This document shows, piece by piece, positions 1 through 9,109 of a stretch of DNA of 40,299 nucleotides (within the stretch, counting starts at the first letter, position 1; the number at the start of each line of letters is the position of its first letter). Both the position numbers and the translations under genes were made by a program. The notes under the pieces are model-generated. The model was not told where the DNA came from. It ran no database searches and saw only the letters and a list, made by a program, of their open reading frames with translations. Origin of the DNA: an uncultured Acidobacteriia bacterium (GTDB lineage: Bacteria > Acidobacteriota > Terriglobia > Bryobacterales > Bryobacteraceae); the NCBI GenBank assembly GCA_903876865.1, contig CAIRBY010000998.1:1-40299 (forward strand), in the 5' to 3' direction.

Positions 1-320
1 ACGCGGGCGCGGGCGGAGACCATTTCGAAGGCGAGGCGGACGTGCTGCCCGCGCGTGGCGGCGGGCGCGTCAAAGCGCCGGCGATACCACCCCGCACCGA
101 TGTAGGCGGGGGATCGCGGATCGAGCGACCAGTTGTGGGGGACGGCGACGTGATCCCAGACGCCATCGCCGTAGGCTGTGTCAAACCACTTGTAGCGCTC
201 GCCCCAGTCCTGGTAGTCTGCTGAGAATTTCCAGTCGCCATTGAGGGAGACGCGGACGGGCTCAGCGGCGGAGAGGAGCGTGCTGGCGATCAGAGCGGCG
301 AAGGTGAGGCGGTTGAGCAT
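1..320 (-). CDS. GH2-type beta-galactosidase/beta-glucuronidase, N-terminal part (3' end beyond window)
   Basis: Reverse-strand reading from ATG at 320: MLNRLTFAALIASTLLSAAEPVRVSLNGDWKFSADYQDWGERYKW...DHVAVPHNWSLDP...GAGWYRR; signal peptide followed by the GH2 N-terminal sugar-binding domain pattern (LNGDWKF, VPHNW, GWYRR). Runs off the left edge. Confidence 0.8.
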   Translation of the reverse strand, partial: MLNRLTFAALIASTLLSAAEPVRVSLNGDWKFSADYQDWGERYKWFDTAYGDGVWDHVAVPHNWSLDPRSPAYIGAGWYRRRFDAPAATRGQHVRLAFEMVSARAR

Positions 321-324
321 AGGG

Positions 325-2709
325 TTATTCCGGTTGGCGCGATTGCAGGATCAGTGTCGCGGGGCGCAATCCAGGGGCAGTGGCGGTGACTTTGATTTCG
401 CCAGCGCGGCGCTGCGAGCGCACCACTAAGTAGACGTGCCCCTGCCAGGCGCTGCGATCATTTGCCTGGAAGAGTTCGTTGCTGAGGATGTCGCCGTTGT
501 CGACGCCGGCATTGGTCGCGGGTCCGGCGACGGTAAAGGTGATGCGATGAGTGGCGGCGGGGACTACGATGCCGTAGGCGTCGACGACCTCGGCGGTGAT
601 CTGCGAGAGATCCTGCCCATCGGCGCGTAAGGCGGCGAGATCGGGTGTGAGGCGGAGGGCCGCGGGGGCTCCGGCGGTCTTGAGTTGGTGGCGCGCGACC
701 TCTTTGCCTTTGTCGCGGCCGATGGCGACCAGGGTGCCGGGCGCGAAGGGCACGTCCCAGACGAGGCGGGGTCCGAGGCCGGGTTCGCCTTCGCGCTTCT
801 TCACCCCGAGGCTGCGGCCGTTGAGCAGCAGTTCGACCTCTTCGGCGTTGGTGTAGGTTTCGACTTTGAGCATCTCGCCGGGCTTGAAATTCCAGTGGCT
901 GACCAGGTTGCTCATGGAAACCTTGCGCTTTTCGGCGCCCATGAAGCGAGTGGAATCGGCATGATCGACGACGATGGAGACGACGGGGCGGCGGCCAAAA
1001 TAGGTTTCGAGGTCGTAGCTCCAGGGGTTGCGCGCACCGGTGCGATCGATGAAGCCGGCGCTGGTGCCCTTGGCGGGCCAGAAGTGGGTTTCGCCGAGGT
1101 AGTCCATACCGCCCCAGTAGAAGAGGCCGACGGCATGCTCGCGATCGAGGCTTTTCCACGCAGTGCGGCCGCTATCGCCGAGATTGCTCTCGCTGGAGAC
1201 GTAGGGGAGTTGCGGATAGTCGAGGCGGTCCTTAGCGAAGTGCGGCTCCATGTAATTGGCGCTCATGACGTCCATGTAGAAGGCTACCTGGTGGGGCGGT
1301 TCCTGTTCCCAGTTGGGAAACTGCTTGGCGGTGCCTGGGCGCACACCATTCCAGCGCATGGGGTAGAGCGCCTGGGTCACGGGGCGCGAGGGTTCGATGC
1401 GTCGCACGAGTTCCGCCATGGCGGAGGACTGAGTGACGCCGTAGTCGGGCGCCTGGAAAATATCGACGCCCTCGTTGCCGACGCTCCAGATGAAGACGCT
1501 GGGGTGGTTGCGGTCGCGGCGAAGGAACCATTCGAGGTCGGCGGCCCAGTTCTCCTGGAAGGCGCCCTTCACGCCGTAAAACTGGTCGTTGCGGATATCG
1601 AAAGCTTCGTCGAAGACGAGCAGACCGAGGCGGTCGCAGAGGTCGAGCAGGGCGGGCGCGTGCGGGTTGTGGGCGAGGCGGACAGCGTTCACGCCCATGT
1701 TCTTCATGGATCTGAGGCGCTGCTCGATGGCGCGGTCGAAGGCGGCGGCGCCGAGCGGGCCGAGGTCGTGGTGGATGGCGAAGCCTTTGACGAATTCAAG
1801 CGCGCCATTGAGGAAGAGCCCGTCGGTGGTGAGGCGGATTTCGCGAATGCCGAAGGGCGTCTCATAGCGATCGGTCTCGGTGCCGCCCGTAGAGACGCGG
1901 GAGATCATGCGGTAGAGCGCGGGAGTTTTGGTGCTCCAGAGGCGGGGGCGGGGAACCGCAAGCTGCTGGCGGACGGTGAAGGTTTCGCCGGGCCGGATTG
2001 GGACCACGGCTTTGGCGGTCGCGGCGGCCTTGCCATCGGGATCGAGGATTTCGCTGACCAGCGTGGTCCAGCGGAGGGCGACGCTCTCGTTCTTCAATTC
2101 GGTGCGCACACTCACCAGGGATTGCGCGGCTTCGATCTTCGGGGTGGTGACATAGGTGCCGTCGCGCGCGACGTGGACGTCGCCGGCGATGACCATCCAG
2201 ACGTGGCGGTAGATGCCGCCACCGGTGTACCAGCGCGACGTATCGGGGCGGGAGTTATCGGCGCGAACGGCAATGATATTGTCGCCGGACGGCTTGAGGT
2301 GCGCGGTGATATCGCAGGCGAAGCCAGCATAGCCATTCAGCTTCTCGGCTACGAGCGTGCCATTGACCCAGACTTTGGGCGCGCGATAGACGCCCTCGAA
2401 TTCGAGCCACACGCGGCGGCCTTCGAGGTTGGCCGGGGTGGGGAAGGACTTGCGATACCAGCCGATGCCGAGCGGGCGGAAGCCGTTAGGCATGCCGCCC
2501 AGCGCCTTCTCGTCGAAAGGACCGTAGATAGAGAAATCGTGGGGCAGGTCAACAGGCTGCCAGCGCTGATCGTTGAACTCGGGACGCTCGGCTCCGGGGG
2601 TATCGACGGCGGCGAAGCGCCAGTCGAAATCGAACGACGTGGTGGAGCGTGGCGTGGCGGCGAAGACGGCGCTTGCGGCGAGCGCGAGCAGGAGGAGAGT
2701 GTTCTTCAT
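325..2709 (-). CDS. Glycoside hydrolase family 2 beta-galactosidase-like, secreted
   Basis: 794 aa ORF; signal peptide MKNTLLLLALAASAVFA; GH2 features FDFDWRFA, VDLPHDFSI, IGWYRKSF, NAVRLAHNPHAPALLDLCDRLGLLVFDEAFD, RDRNHPSVFIWSVGNEG (acid/base NE). Confidence 0.92.
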   Translation of the reverse strand: MKNTLLLLALAASAVFAATPRSTTSFDFDWRFAAVDTPGAERPEFNDQRWQPVDLPHDFSIYGPFDEKALGGMPNGFRPLGIGWYRKSFPTPANLEGRRVWLEFEGVYRAPKVWVNGTLVAEKLNGYAGFACDITAHLKPSGDNIIAVRADNSRPDTSRWYTGGGIYRHVWMVIAGDVHVARDGTYVTTPKIEAAQSLVSVRTELKNESVALRWTTLVSEILDPDGKAAATAKAVVPIRPGETFTVRQQLAVPRPRLWSTKTPALYRMISRVSTGGTETDRYETPFGIREIRLTTDGLFLNGALEFVKGFAIHHDLGPLGAAAFDRAIEQRLRSMKNMGVNAVRLAHNPHAPALLDLCDRLGLLVFDEAFDIRNDQFYGVKGAFQENWAADLEWFLRRDRNHPSVFIWSVGNEGVDIFQAPDYGVTQSSAMAELVRRIEPSRPVTQALYPMRWNGVRPGTAKQFPNWEQEPPHQVAFYMDVMSANYMEPHFAKDRLDYPQLPYVSSESNLGDSGRTAWKSLDREHAVGLFYWGGMDYLGETHFWPAKGTSAGFIDRTGARNPWSYDLETYFGRRPVVSIVVDHADSTRFMGAEKRKVSMSNLVSHWNFKPGEMLKVETYTNAEEVELLLNGRSLGVKKREGEPGLGPRLVWDVPFAPGTLVAIGRDKGKEVARHQLKTAGAPAALRLTPDLAALRADGQDLSQITAEVVDAYGIVVPAATHRITFTVAGPATNAGVDNGDILSNELFQANDRSAWQGHVYLVVRSQRRAGEIKVTATAPGLRPATLILQSRQPE

Positions 2710-5207
2710 CGGGCGACCTCGAAGGTGATGGTCCAGGCAATCTGGCCGGAATCCGCGCGGGTGAGCGTGAGTTCGGCCATCGCCGGGCTGCCGGGGAGAA
2801 TGCGGATGGACGCAGCAGCGGGGCGCCTTTCCGCGGCAACGTTGGAGTGGGCGAGACTGCGCTCGATGGTGTCATCCACCATGGCGACGGTGGGCTGGTA
2901 GCCGTTGGTGGCGATGATGACTTTGTACGGTTCGCCGCCCGCGACGGCGGAGACGCCGTGTAGTTGACGGCGCGCGGCGTCCCAATCGCTGCCCAGCATA
3001 TCGACGGCGCCTTGCATGAGGTGGCGGTTGGTGGAGATCCACTGGGGGCGATCGAGCGCCTGGTGGACGGCCATCATGCGGGCTTCGCCGGGTCGCAGCG
3101 TCTGTTCGAGGCGGGCGTTGCCGGGGACAACGCCTGCCAGGCGCTCGTTCCAGAAATCGTACACGTAGTAGCGCTTCGTGGCGTCCAGGCCGAGCGCGCC
3201 GAAGGCGGTGTCACCGGCGAGATCGGCGGCGATGTCCGCTGGGTGGGTAGTGTCGTTGTTGTAGAAGGTGACCTGGTGCCAGGCGGGGTCGATGGCGAGA
3301 TCGTAAACGCGCGGGTACTGGCTGGTGAATGCGTCGACGGGGCGCGCGCTCTGGCGGGCGGCGTGATAGGGATAGAGGCGCGAGAGGTCGTGGATCTGAT
3401 CGGCGGACATGCGGCCGAAACTGGGGACCACCATCAGGGTGCCGGAGACCACGTAGGCCATGGTCCACATAGCGCGCTCGCCATCGCGGTTGGCGGGCAC
3501 GGCGTGGAAGGGATTCTTGCCGTCCATGTCGTAGTTCATGATGACGCGATTCTTGTACCAGCGCAGGCCCACGCGCGTGATCATCTTCTCGTCGATGACG
3601 TCGGTGTCGCCTTCAGTGCGCTGTGAGGTGACGAGACCGAGGGTAATGTCGCTGCCGCGCTCGAGCGTGCGCTCGTGGAGAAAGGCTTCGGGGCCGAGGC
3701 CGTTTTGCGCGAGGCGGAAGACATTGCGGTAGTGCATGGCGGTAGTGGCGTACGGATCTTCGAGCCCGCCGCGCACGGGCCAGCCGGTGAAGGGGTAATC
3801 GGGGTAGTCGAACTTGACGCCCTGTATGCCGGCGAGGCGCAGGTTCTCCCAGACGTCGCGCACGTGGGCGAGGAAGCCGGGGTCGGTGTAGTCGTAGCCG
3901 AGCTTGCGGGGGATCTTCTTTTCCTTGTCGCGATACAGTTGCTCGCCCTGATCGTTGGTGTGCGGCACGTTGGGCTGATTGAAGACCATGTGGTCCGGGT
4001 GCTGCTCGGCGTAGTCCTGCGAGCGGAAGCCGGTCTGCACGTAGATCATGGGGATGCCGCCGAGTGCGCGTATGGCGCCGGCCCAACGCCGGGCGGTATC
4101 GTAGGGCGCGACGAACTGGCCGTTGGAATTGTTCTTCCAGACGTTCTTCGCGCGGACGTCGGGGCCGCGGCGCCAATGCTCGTCGTCCCACCAGCCCTGC
4201 TGGTTGTTCTCGTCGTAAAGGTCGGGTTCCAGCAGCACGGCGACGGGAGCGTATTTCAGGAAACCGCTGCGCGCGATGGCCTCCATCTCTTCGACTGCGC
4301 CGAGCGAATCGTTGTACGCGTGGTATGCGGTGCGGTCCATGCCGGCGCCGAAGTGATCGACCTGGGCGAACCACATGTCGAGGATCGGGAAGCGGCACAC
4401 AGGGAGGACGACGTTCTGCGCGAGACGCACGCGGTGAGCGTAGGCTTCCAGAGCGTCGAAGGGATTCGGCGTGAGGAAGTCGATGTAGAAGCGATCGTCG
4501 GTGAGGTAGCGCGTTCCCGGGTCCACGCGTTTGCCGATGGGGTCGGCGGCGAAGAGGCGGATGGCGAGGTGGTCGGCGGTGCGGGCGAGTTCGGCGCTCT
4601 TTTCGAATTCGGCGTAGGTGAGGCCGCCGATGACGAGGGAGCGGTTGGCGCCGGGATTGCCGAAGGTGGCGAGGATGTTGTTGCGGCTGGTGCGCGCGGC
4701 GGAGTCGTGCGAGACGAAGGTTTTGGCGCCGCCTCCATTGCCATCGAGCGTGGAGTAGCGCGCCGTCAGAGGGAAGCCTCGAAAGGCGGCGGCTCCGGCG
4801 AGCGGACTCATGGAGAGAACCTGGAGGGACGCGCCTGTGGTGTTTTCGACTCCCGTGGTGAGGGCGATGATGCCGAGATCGTTGTAGAGCGAGATGCGCA
4901 GGAGGAGGCGGGGACCGTTGGGAACGGCAGTTTCGAAGAGCACGGAGCGCCCCATGCCGAGCGCGTCGGCGAGCGGTTCCGCATGCCAGGTGGCGCGGGT
5001 AGAGGTCGAGCTGAAGACGTTTACGGTGGTGGCTGCGTTCTCGATGATGGCGCGGCTTCCTTCGTAGGCGGCCCAGGTGCCGCGGGCGATGTCGTAACGC
5101 ACTTCGAGGCGCGGGTTTTGCAGGCTGACGATGCCGTCGCGTTCGCCGATGGTGACGGCCGCGTGGGCGGTCATGGCGCAGGTGAGGAAGAGAATGAAGG
5201 TTCTCAT
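2706..5207 (-). CDS. Secreted alpha-galactosidase-like glycoside hydrolase (clan GH-D / GH36-like)
   Basis: ORF track start is 5321, but MRTFILFLTCAMTAHA at 5207 is a better signal-peptide start. TIM-barrel-like segments ILDMWFAQVDHFG, GGIPMIYVQTGF, GIQGVKFDYPDYPFTGWP (candidate nucleophile Asp in KFDYPD). 4-bp overlap with the downstream GH2 gene. Confidence 0.65.
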   Translation of the reverse strand: MRTFILFLTCAMTAHAAVTIGERDGIVSLQNPRLEVRYDIARGTWAAYEGSRAIIENAATTVNVFSSTSTRATWHAEPLADALGMGRSVLFETAVPNGPRLLLRISLYNDLGIIALTTGVENTTGASLQVLSMSPLAGAAAFRGFPLTARYSTLDGNGGGAKTFVSHDSAARTSRNNILATFGNPGANRSLVIGGLTYAEFEKSAELARTADHLAIRLFAADPIGKRVDPGTRYLTDDRFYIDFLTPNPFDALEAYAHRVRLAQNVVLPVCRFPILDMWFAQVDHFGAGMDRTAYHAYNDSLGAVEEMEAIARSGFLKYAPVAVLLEPDLYDENNQQGWWDDEHWRRGPDVRAKNVWKNNSNGQFVAPYDTARRWAGAIRALGGIPMIYVQTGFRSQDYAEQHPDHMVFNQPNVPHTNDQGEQLYRDKEKKIPRKLGYDYTDPGFLAHVRDVWENLRLAGIQGVKFDYPDYPFTGWPVRGGLEDPYATTAMHYRNVFRLAQNGLGPEAFLHERTLERGSDITLGLVTSQRTEGDTDVIDEKMITRVGLRWYKNRVIMNYDMDGKNPFHAVPANRDGERAMWTMAYVVSGTLMVVPSFGRMSADQIHDLSRLYPYHAARQSARPVDAFTSQYPRVYDLAIDPAWHQVTFYNNDTTHPADIAADLAGDTAFGALGLDATKRYYVYDFWNERLAGVVPGNARLEQTLRPGEARMMAVHQALDRPQWISTNRHLMQGAVDMLGSDWDAARRQLHGVSAVAGGEPYKVIIATNGYQPTVAMVDDTIERSLAHSNVAAERRPAAASIRILPGSPAMAELTLTRADSGQIAWTITFEVAR

Positions 5208-5238
5208 TCGGGCGCCGGGAGCGTCGCAAGAGCTACTT

Positions 5239-5260
5239 GGACAGGCCAGGAGGCCTGTCC
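5239..5260. repeat. REP/MITE-like perfect palindrome GGACAGGCC-AGGA-GGCCTGTCC flanked by 7-bp direct repeats CTACTTG (5233-5239 and 5260-5266)
   Basis: Direct reading of sequence; 9-bp perfect arms, 4-nt loop, direct repeat on both sides. Confidence 0.7.
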
Positions 5261-6333
5261 TACTTGCGCAGCGGGATGTGGACGTTGAAGGCATGGTCTC
5301 GGACTCCATTCTTCGGAGCATCTACGGCGCCGAACAGGGCGATGGGAACTCCTTTTTCGAAGAGTAGCGCGGGACGTTCGACCTTAGTTCCACTGCGCGT
5401 GCCGTCAGCCCAGGTGAAGTAATTGTCGAGCACTTTGGGATGGCGGGCGGGCTGCCAATCAAAGCCGTCGCGCGATTCGAAGAGGGCCAGGCCTCCGTTG
5501 GAGCCACTGAAGCGGCCGACGACATCGCGCGTGATGGCCCAGTAGCGATCCTTGCCGCGCCAGATGTAGGGGTCCTCGGCGAGCATCCACTCCTTGCCGC
5601 CATCGTTGGCCTCGAAGATCGTGCCGGGATGGCGGACGTAGGGGCCGGCGGCGGTCTTTGAGGTAGCGACGCCGTAGCGGACGCGGCCGCCGTGCGGCGA
5701 GCCATCGTCGATCACGCCTTTGTAGACCAGGAGTACGCCGCCTTCGGGGCGTGGGGCGGCGCCGGGGTTACTGACCATGAGCGAATCGAAGGAGCCCTTC
5801 TCGGGATTGGCATCGAGCGCGGGATGATCGAAGCGCTGCCAGGGACCTTCGGGTCGGTCGGCGATGGCCACCCCGATGCGCTGGTGATTGCGATGCGAGT
5901 AGTTGAGTTCTTTCATGAGCTTGCCGTCACCGGTGTTGCCCATGTAGAAGAGACAATACTGCTTGCCCACGCGGATGATGTTGGGGTTGTGGGTGCAGGC
6001 GCCATCCCAGAATTCGGGACTGCGCGCGGGCAGCGCGACATCGCGATGGCGGTAGGGGCCGAGCGGGCGATCGCTGACCGCGTGGGCAATTTCCGAGCGG
6101 GTGACCCAGGCGTTGTGGCCGAGTTCGCGGGGCCAGCGCGAGTAGAAGAGATGGTAGCGGCCGTCATCGGACTGAATGGGCGCACCGCACCAGATGTAGT
6201 ATCGTTCGTCGATGAATTTCGCGTCGAGCGGGACAGGTTGGATGAGCTGCGAGAAATCGAGGTCGTCCTCGTTGGCGGCGCGGGCGGAGGTGGCGGCCGC
6301 GGCCAGAGTGGATAAAAAGATTCGCCGGTTCAT
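5260..6333 (-). CDS. Five-bladed beta-propeller glycosidase (GH43/GH117-like)
   Basis: 357 aa; MNRRIFLSTLAAAATSARA leader (Tat-like); [94 protein letters not shown]. Paralogous to 32971-34089 and to the C-terminal half of 36716-38473. Confidence 0.75.
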   Translation of the reverse strand: MNRRIFLSTLAAAATSARAANEDDLDFSQLIQPVPLDAKFIDERYYIWCGAPIQSDDGRYHLFYSRWPRELGHNAWVTRSEIAHAVSDRPLGPYRHRDVALPARSPEFWDGACTHNPNIIRVGKQYCLFYMGNTGDGKLMKELNYSHRNHQRIGVAIADRPEGPWQRFDHPALDANPEKGSFDSLMVSNPGAAPRPEGGVLLVYKGVIDDGSPHGGRVRYGVATSKTAAGPYVRHPGTIFEANDGGKEWMLAEDPYIWRGKDRYWAITRDVVGRFSGSNGGLALFESRDGFDWQPARHPKVLDNYFTWADGTRSGTKVERPALLFEKGVPIALFGAVDAPKNGVRDHAFNVHIPLRK

Positions 6334-8987
6334 TGTAGTTTGGAGATCTCCGCTTCGGTTAGCGCGCGGTTGTAGATGCGAACGCCCTGCAGCGTGCCCG
6401 TGAAGTTTCGTGTCTTGGGCGCGGGCGCGTCGTTCGTGGCGATCACGTCGCCGACGGCGAGATACGTATCGCCGGTGGCGCCGAGGCGGCCAGGCGCGGT
6501 GACATCCTGCGTGTCCTGCGTGATTCCGGTGTCGGTCTTGAGCAGGCGGTCGCCGGCGTAGATGCGCGCGGTCCCGTGATCGAAGACGCAGGTGATGCGC
6601 ACGGATTTGCCGGCCGAGTAGGCGTCGGGCGCAAGGATGTCATGGTGATCGCTGCCGCCGCCGATGCGGAAGATGACGCCGCCCGCGGGTGTGAGTTGGA
6701 CGGCCCACCCGGAGCGGCCGGTCTTGGGGATACGCGCGATCGGCGACATCAGGGCGCGCTCCGTGGGCGTCATGGTGAAGGATACGGTGATGGCGTCGCC
6801 GAGGCCCACGCTGCGATCGAAGAAGTAGAACTTCTCGTCGCCGGTGAAGGTGATGGGTGCGGCGAGGCCCTGCGTCCACAGGGCGTCGCCGATCATCGTG
6901 AAGGGCTCTTTGGCGCGCGGCGGGCCGGGCTTGCGGAATTCGATGTCGTCGATTTCGAACCACTGTCCGGCAGCCGATTCCGACTCGATGGCGAGGGTCA
7001 CGGCGTGGTTGGCGACAGCAATGCGGGGGATCGAGATGCGGGTCCACTGGCGGGAGGCTGGAATGTCGGCGGAGACTTCGGGTCCGCCGAACGCGAAGGC
7101 GCGGATTCGGGCGACGGCTTGCCCGCCGGAACTGCGCACCATGGCGGTGAGCTCGTAATCGCCGTTGTTGAGGAACTCGAGGGTTTGCGTGGTGGTGGCC
7201 GAAGTGGCGGCTGTATCGAGCCCGTGGCGGAGTTTGTAACGGTCGCGCGCGGCATCGCCAACCACGATGCGGGCAGCGCCCGCCGTGCCCTGCTGCTGCC
7301 ACGCGATCGGCGTCGCTGGATCGATCCGGTCCTGGTTGTATTCGAAATTACCGTTGGGGAGGAGGTTGACGCCCGGGTAATCTTTCGCGTAGTAGCGAAA
7401 GTAGCGAAAGGTGGTTTCGCCGGGGAGTTTGTCGGCATCCACCTTGCCCACGCCGTTGAGCGCGGTGAGCCAGACAGCCTGTTGAGCGGTAAGGTCTTTC
7501 CAGTCGGCTCGGTTCACGACCTTGCCGTTGTCGTAAAAGATGACGCCTTCGGGCGTGTACTCGTAGGAATCGAGGAACCACCCGCCGGGGAGGAATTGCA
7601 GTGGGACATTGGCGCGACTGGGCCAGGGCACAGGGCGATTCTTAGGCGAGATGTGCAGGTACAGGTTGTTGCAGCCGAGCGCCTGTTTGGAATCGATCTC
7701 ATAGGAGTCGATTTCGAAAATGTCGTTATTGGGCTTGGCGCCACCCGCCTGCCAAAAGGCGGAATGCACGCCTCGCCCCTCCATGAACGGGCGGGAAAGG
7801 GCTTCATAGTAGCCGAAGCCGAATTGGTGCTTGCTGATGAGTCCGCCACCTGTGTTTTCTAACTTGCTGGCGAGTGTCTCCTGGCGTGCGGTGACATGCA
7901 GGGCGCCGCCTGAGACGGTGACATTCTCCTTCAGATTCATGCCATCGATGTTGCCCCCGGTGCGGCGTCCGAGGCGGAAGTTCCAGTCGCCCTCGTTGAC
8001 CGCGTTGCCGCTGAACGTGTCCTCGTAGAGGAGTGAATAACCCTGCATTACGCGCTCGATGCTGCGCGCGATCGCGATGGAGAGGACATCGGAACCCGCG
8101 GGGGTGAAGTGCACATTGCCGGGGATTTGGATGCGATCGAGCATCGACGTCGCGTAGGTCCAGAGGTCGTCGGTCTCGACGCCCTCCTCGCGCATGACGC
8201 GGGCGGCGACGGCGTTGTACGGGACCTCCGCGCCTTTCACGTAAGAGTGCAGGTCGGCGGGGACCGGCGTGGTGCTGGCCCAGATGAGTCTGGCTCCAGT
8301 GCGCCTGAGGCGCGCGACGATGCCGTGGAGATTGGCTTCGTAGGTGGCGAGCAGCGTGCGCTGATGGCCGTTGGCAGGGATGGCGTAGTTGCCGTCGGCA
8401 TCCTGGTTGGCGCCAGCATCGAAGATGTAGACGAGGTCGTGAAGGCCGAAGTTGAAGTGGATGGCGTCCCAGTGCCCGTCGCCGAGCCATTTGTCCAATT
8501 CCCGGAGTCCAAGCGTGCTGTTGCCGCAGTTGGCGGCGGGGCGGTGCACGTTGGCCTTGTCCTTGAGTCGCTCCCGGACAGCCAGGGTATAGCCCATGGA
8601 GACGGAGTCGCCGATGAGGAGGACGCGCGGCAATGCCGGGATATCCGGCACATCGACGATGCTCGGATCGGGCGTGGCCGCCGCGCTTGCGGGTTGTGAC
8701 GCGAGGAATTGAACGACGCCGTCGTTGACACGGCGGTCCAGCCGCACCGGCCCTTTCACGTCGATGCCGTTGACTCGCTTCAGCGTCCAGCCCTTTTGCA
8801 CCGTGATGCCGAGGCGAATACCCGCCAGGGTGCAGGCGGTCAGCTTCACCGCTGCATCGGGTGTGGGTTGCAGGTACAGATACCGCTCGTCGGACTTGAG
8901 GCCGAGCGGCCCTGCCAGCCTGTCCCAGGAACATTCCGTCTGGGCGGACGCGGTTGCCGCCCAGAGGAGAGTCACGAGGATCTTCAT
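6330..8987 (-). CDS. Multidomain secreted protein: SGNH/GDSL hydrolase - GH16 - CBM-like - LamG/concanavalin-like
   Basis: ORF track start 9113 (GTG); Sec-type start MKILVTLLWAATASAQ at 8987. SGNH block VLLIGDSVSMGY, HFNFGLHDL, NVHFTPAGSDVL; GH16 catalytic-type motif DIFEIDSYE; NLLPNGNFEY and IDDIEFRKPG typical of CBM4-like jelly rolls; C-terminal FTGTLQGVRIYNRALTEAEI typical of LamG. Confidence 0.82.
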   Translation of the reverse strand: MKILVTLLWAATASAQTECSWDRLAGPLGLKSDERYLYLQPTPDAAVKLTACTLAGIRLGITVQKGWTLKRVNGIDVKGPVRLDRRVNDGVVQFLASQPASAAATPDPSIVDVPDIPALPRVLLIGDSVSMGYTLAVRERLKDKANVHRPAANCGNSTLGLRELDKWLGDGHWDAIHFNFGLHDLVYIFDAGANQDADGNYAIPANGHQRTLLATYEANLHGIVARLRRTGARLIWASTTPVPADLHSYVKGAEVPYNAVAARVMREEGVETDDLWTYATSMLDRIQIPGNVHFTPAGSDVLSIAIARSIERVMQGYSLLYEDTFSGNAVNEGDWNFRLGRRTGGNIDGMNLKENVTVSGGALHVTARQETLASKLENTGGGLISKHQFGFGYYEALSRPFMEGRGVHSAFWQAGGAKPNNDIFEIDSYEIDSKQALGCNNLYLHISPKNRPVPWPSRANVPLQFLPGGWFLDSYEYTPEGVIFYDNGKVVNRADWKDLTAQQAVWLTALNGVGKVDADKLPGETTFRYFRYYAKDYPGVNLLPNGNFEYNQDRIDPATPIAWQQQGTAGAARIVVGDAARDRYKLRHGLDTAATSATTTQTLEFLNNGDYELTAMVRSSGGQAVARIRAFAFGGPEVSADIPASRQWTRISIPRIAVANHAVTLAIESESAAGQWFEIDDIEFRKPGPPRAKEPFTMIGDALWTQGLAAPITFTGDEKFYFFDRSVGLGDAITVSFTMTPTERALMSPIARIPKTGRSGWAVQLTPAGGVIFRIGGGSDHHDILAPDAYSAGKSVRITCVFDHGTARIYAGDRLLKTDTGITQDTQDVTAPGRLGATGDTYLAVGDVIATNDAPAPKTRNFTGTLQGVRIYNRALTEAEISKLQ

Positions 8988-9109
8988 CAGAGCCTGATTA
9001 AACGCCATCTGGCAATTGCGCCGGGCGGCGGCCGCTCCTGTGAAACTGCGACGGGTTATTTGTTGGCGCATTGCATTTTTCCCTGAACGGGAGAGTCGTG
9101 CCCTCCCCT

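Noticed and set aside
211-228. GGTAGTCTGCTGAG as a further operator copy
   Set aside because: Only one half-site, lies inside a coding region, no GACTA at 6-bp spacing and no second site at +24.
685-2901. Long antisense ORF (738 aa) opposite the GH2 gene
   Set aside because: Composition (Gly/Ala/Val/Glu-rich, no recognisable motif) is that of a high-GC shadow frame; the opposite strand encodes a clear GH2.
3675-5288. 537-aa plus-strand ORF opposite the clan-D-like gene
   Set aside because: Low-complexity antisense translation; the minus-strand protein has a coherent signal peptide and catalytic motifs.
8060-8130. Possible loss of the SGNH catalytic Asp (GNVHFTPAG instead of DxxH)
   Set aside because: This block varies in SGNH proteins of this kind and the catalytic acid cannot be assigned by eye; a structural model is needed before calling it inactive.
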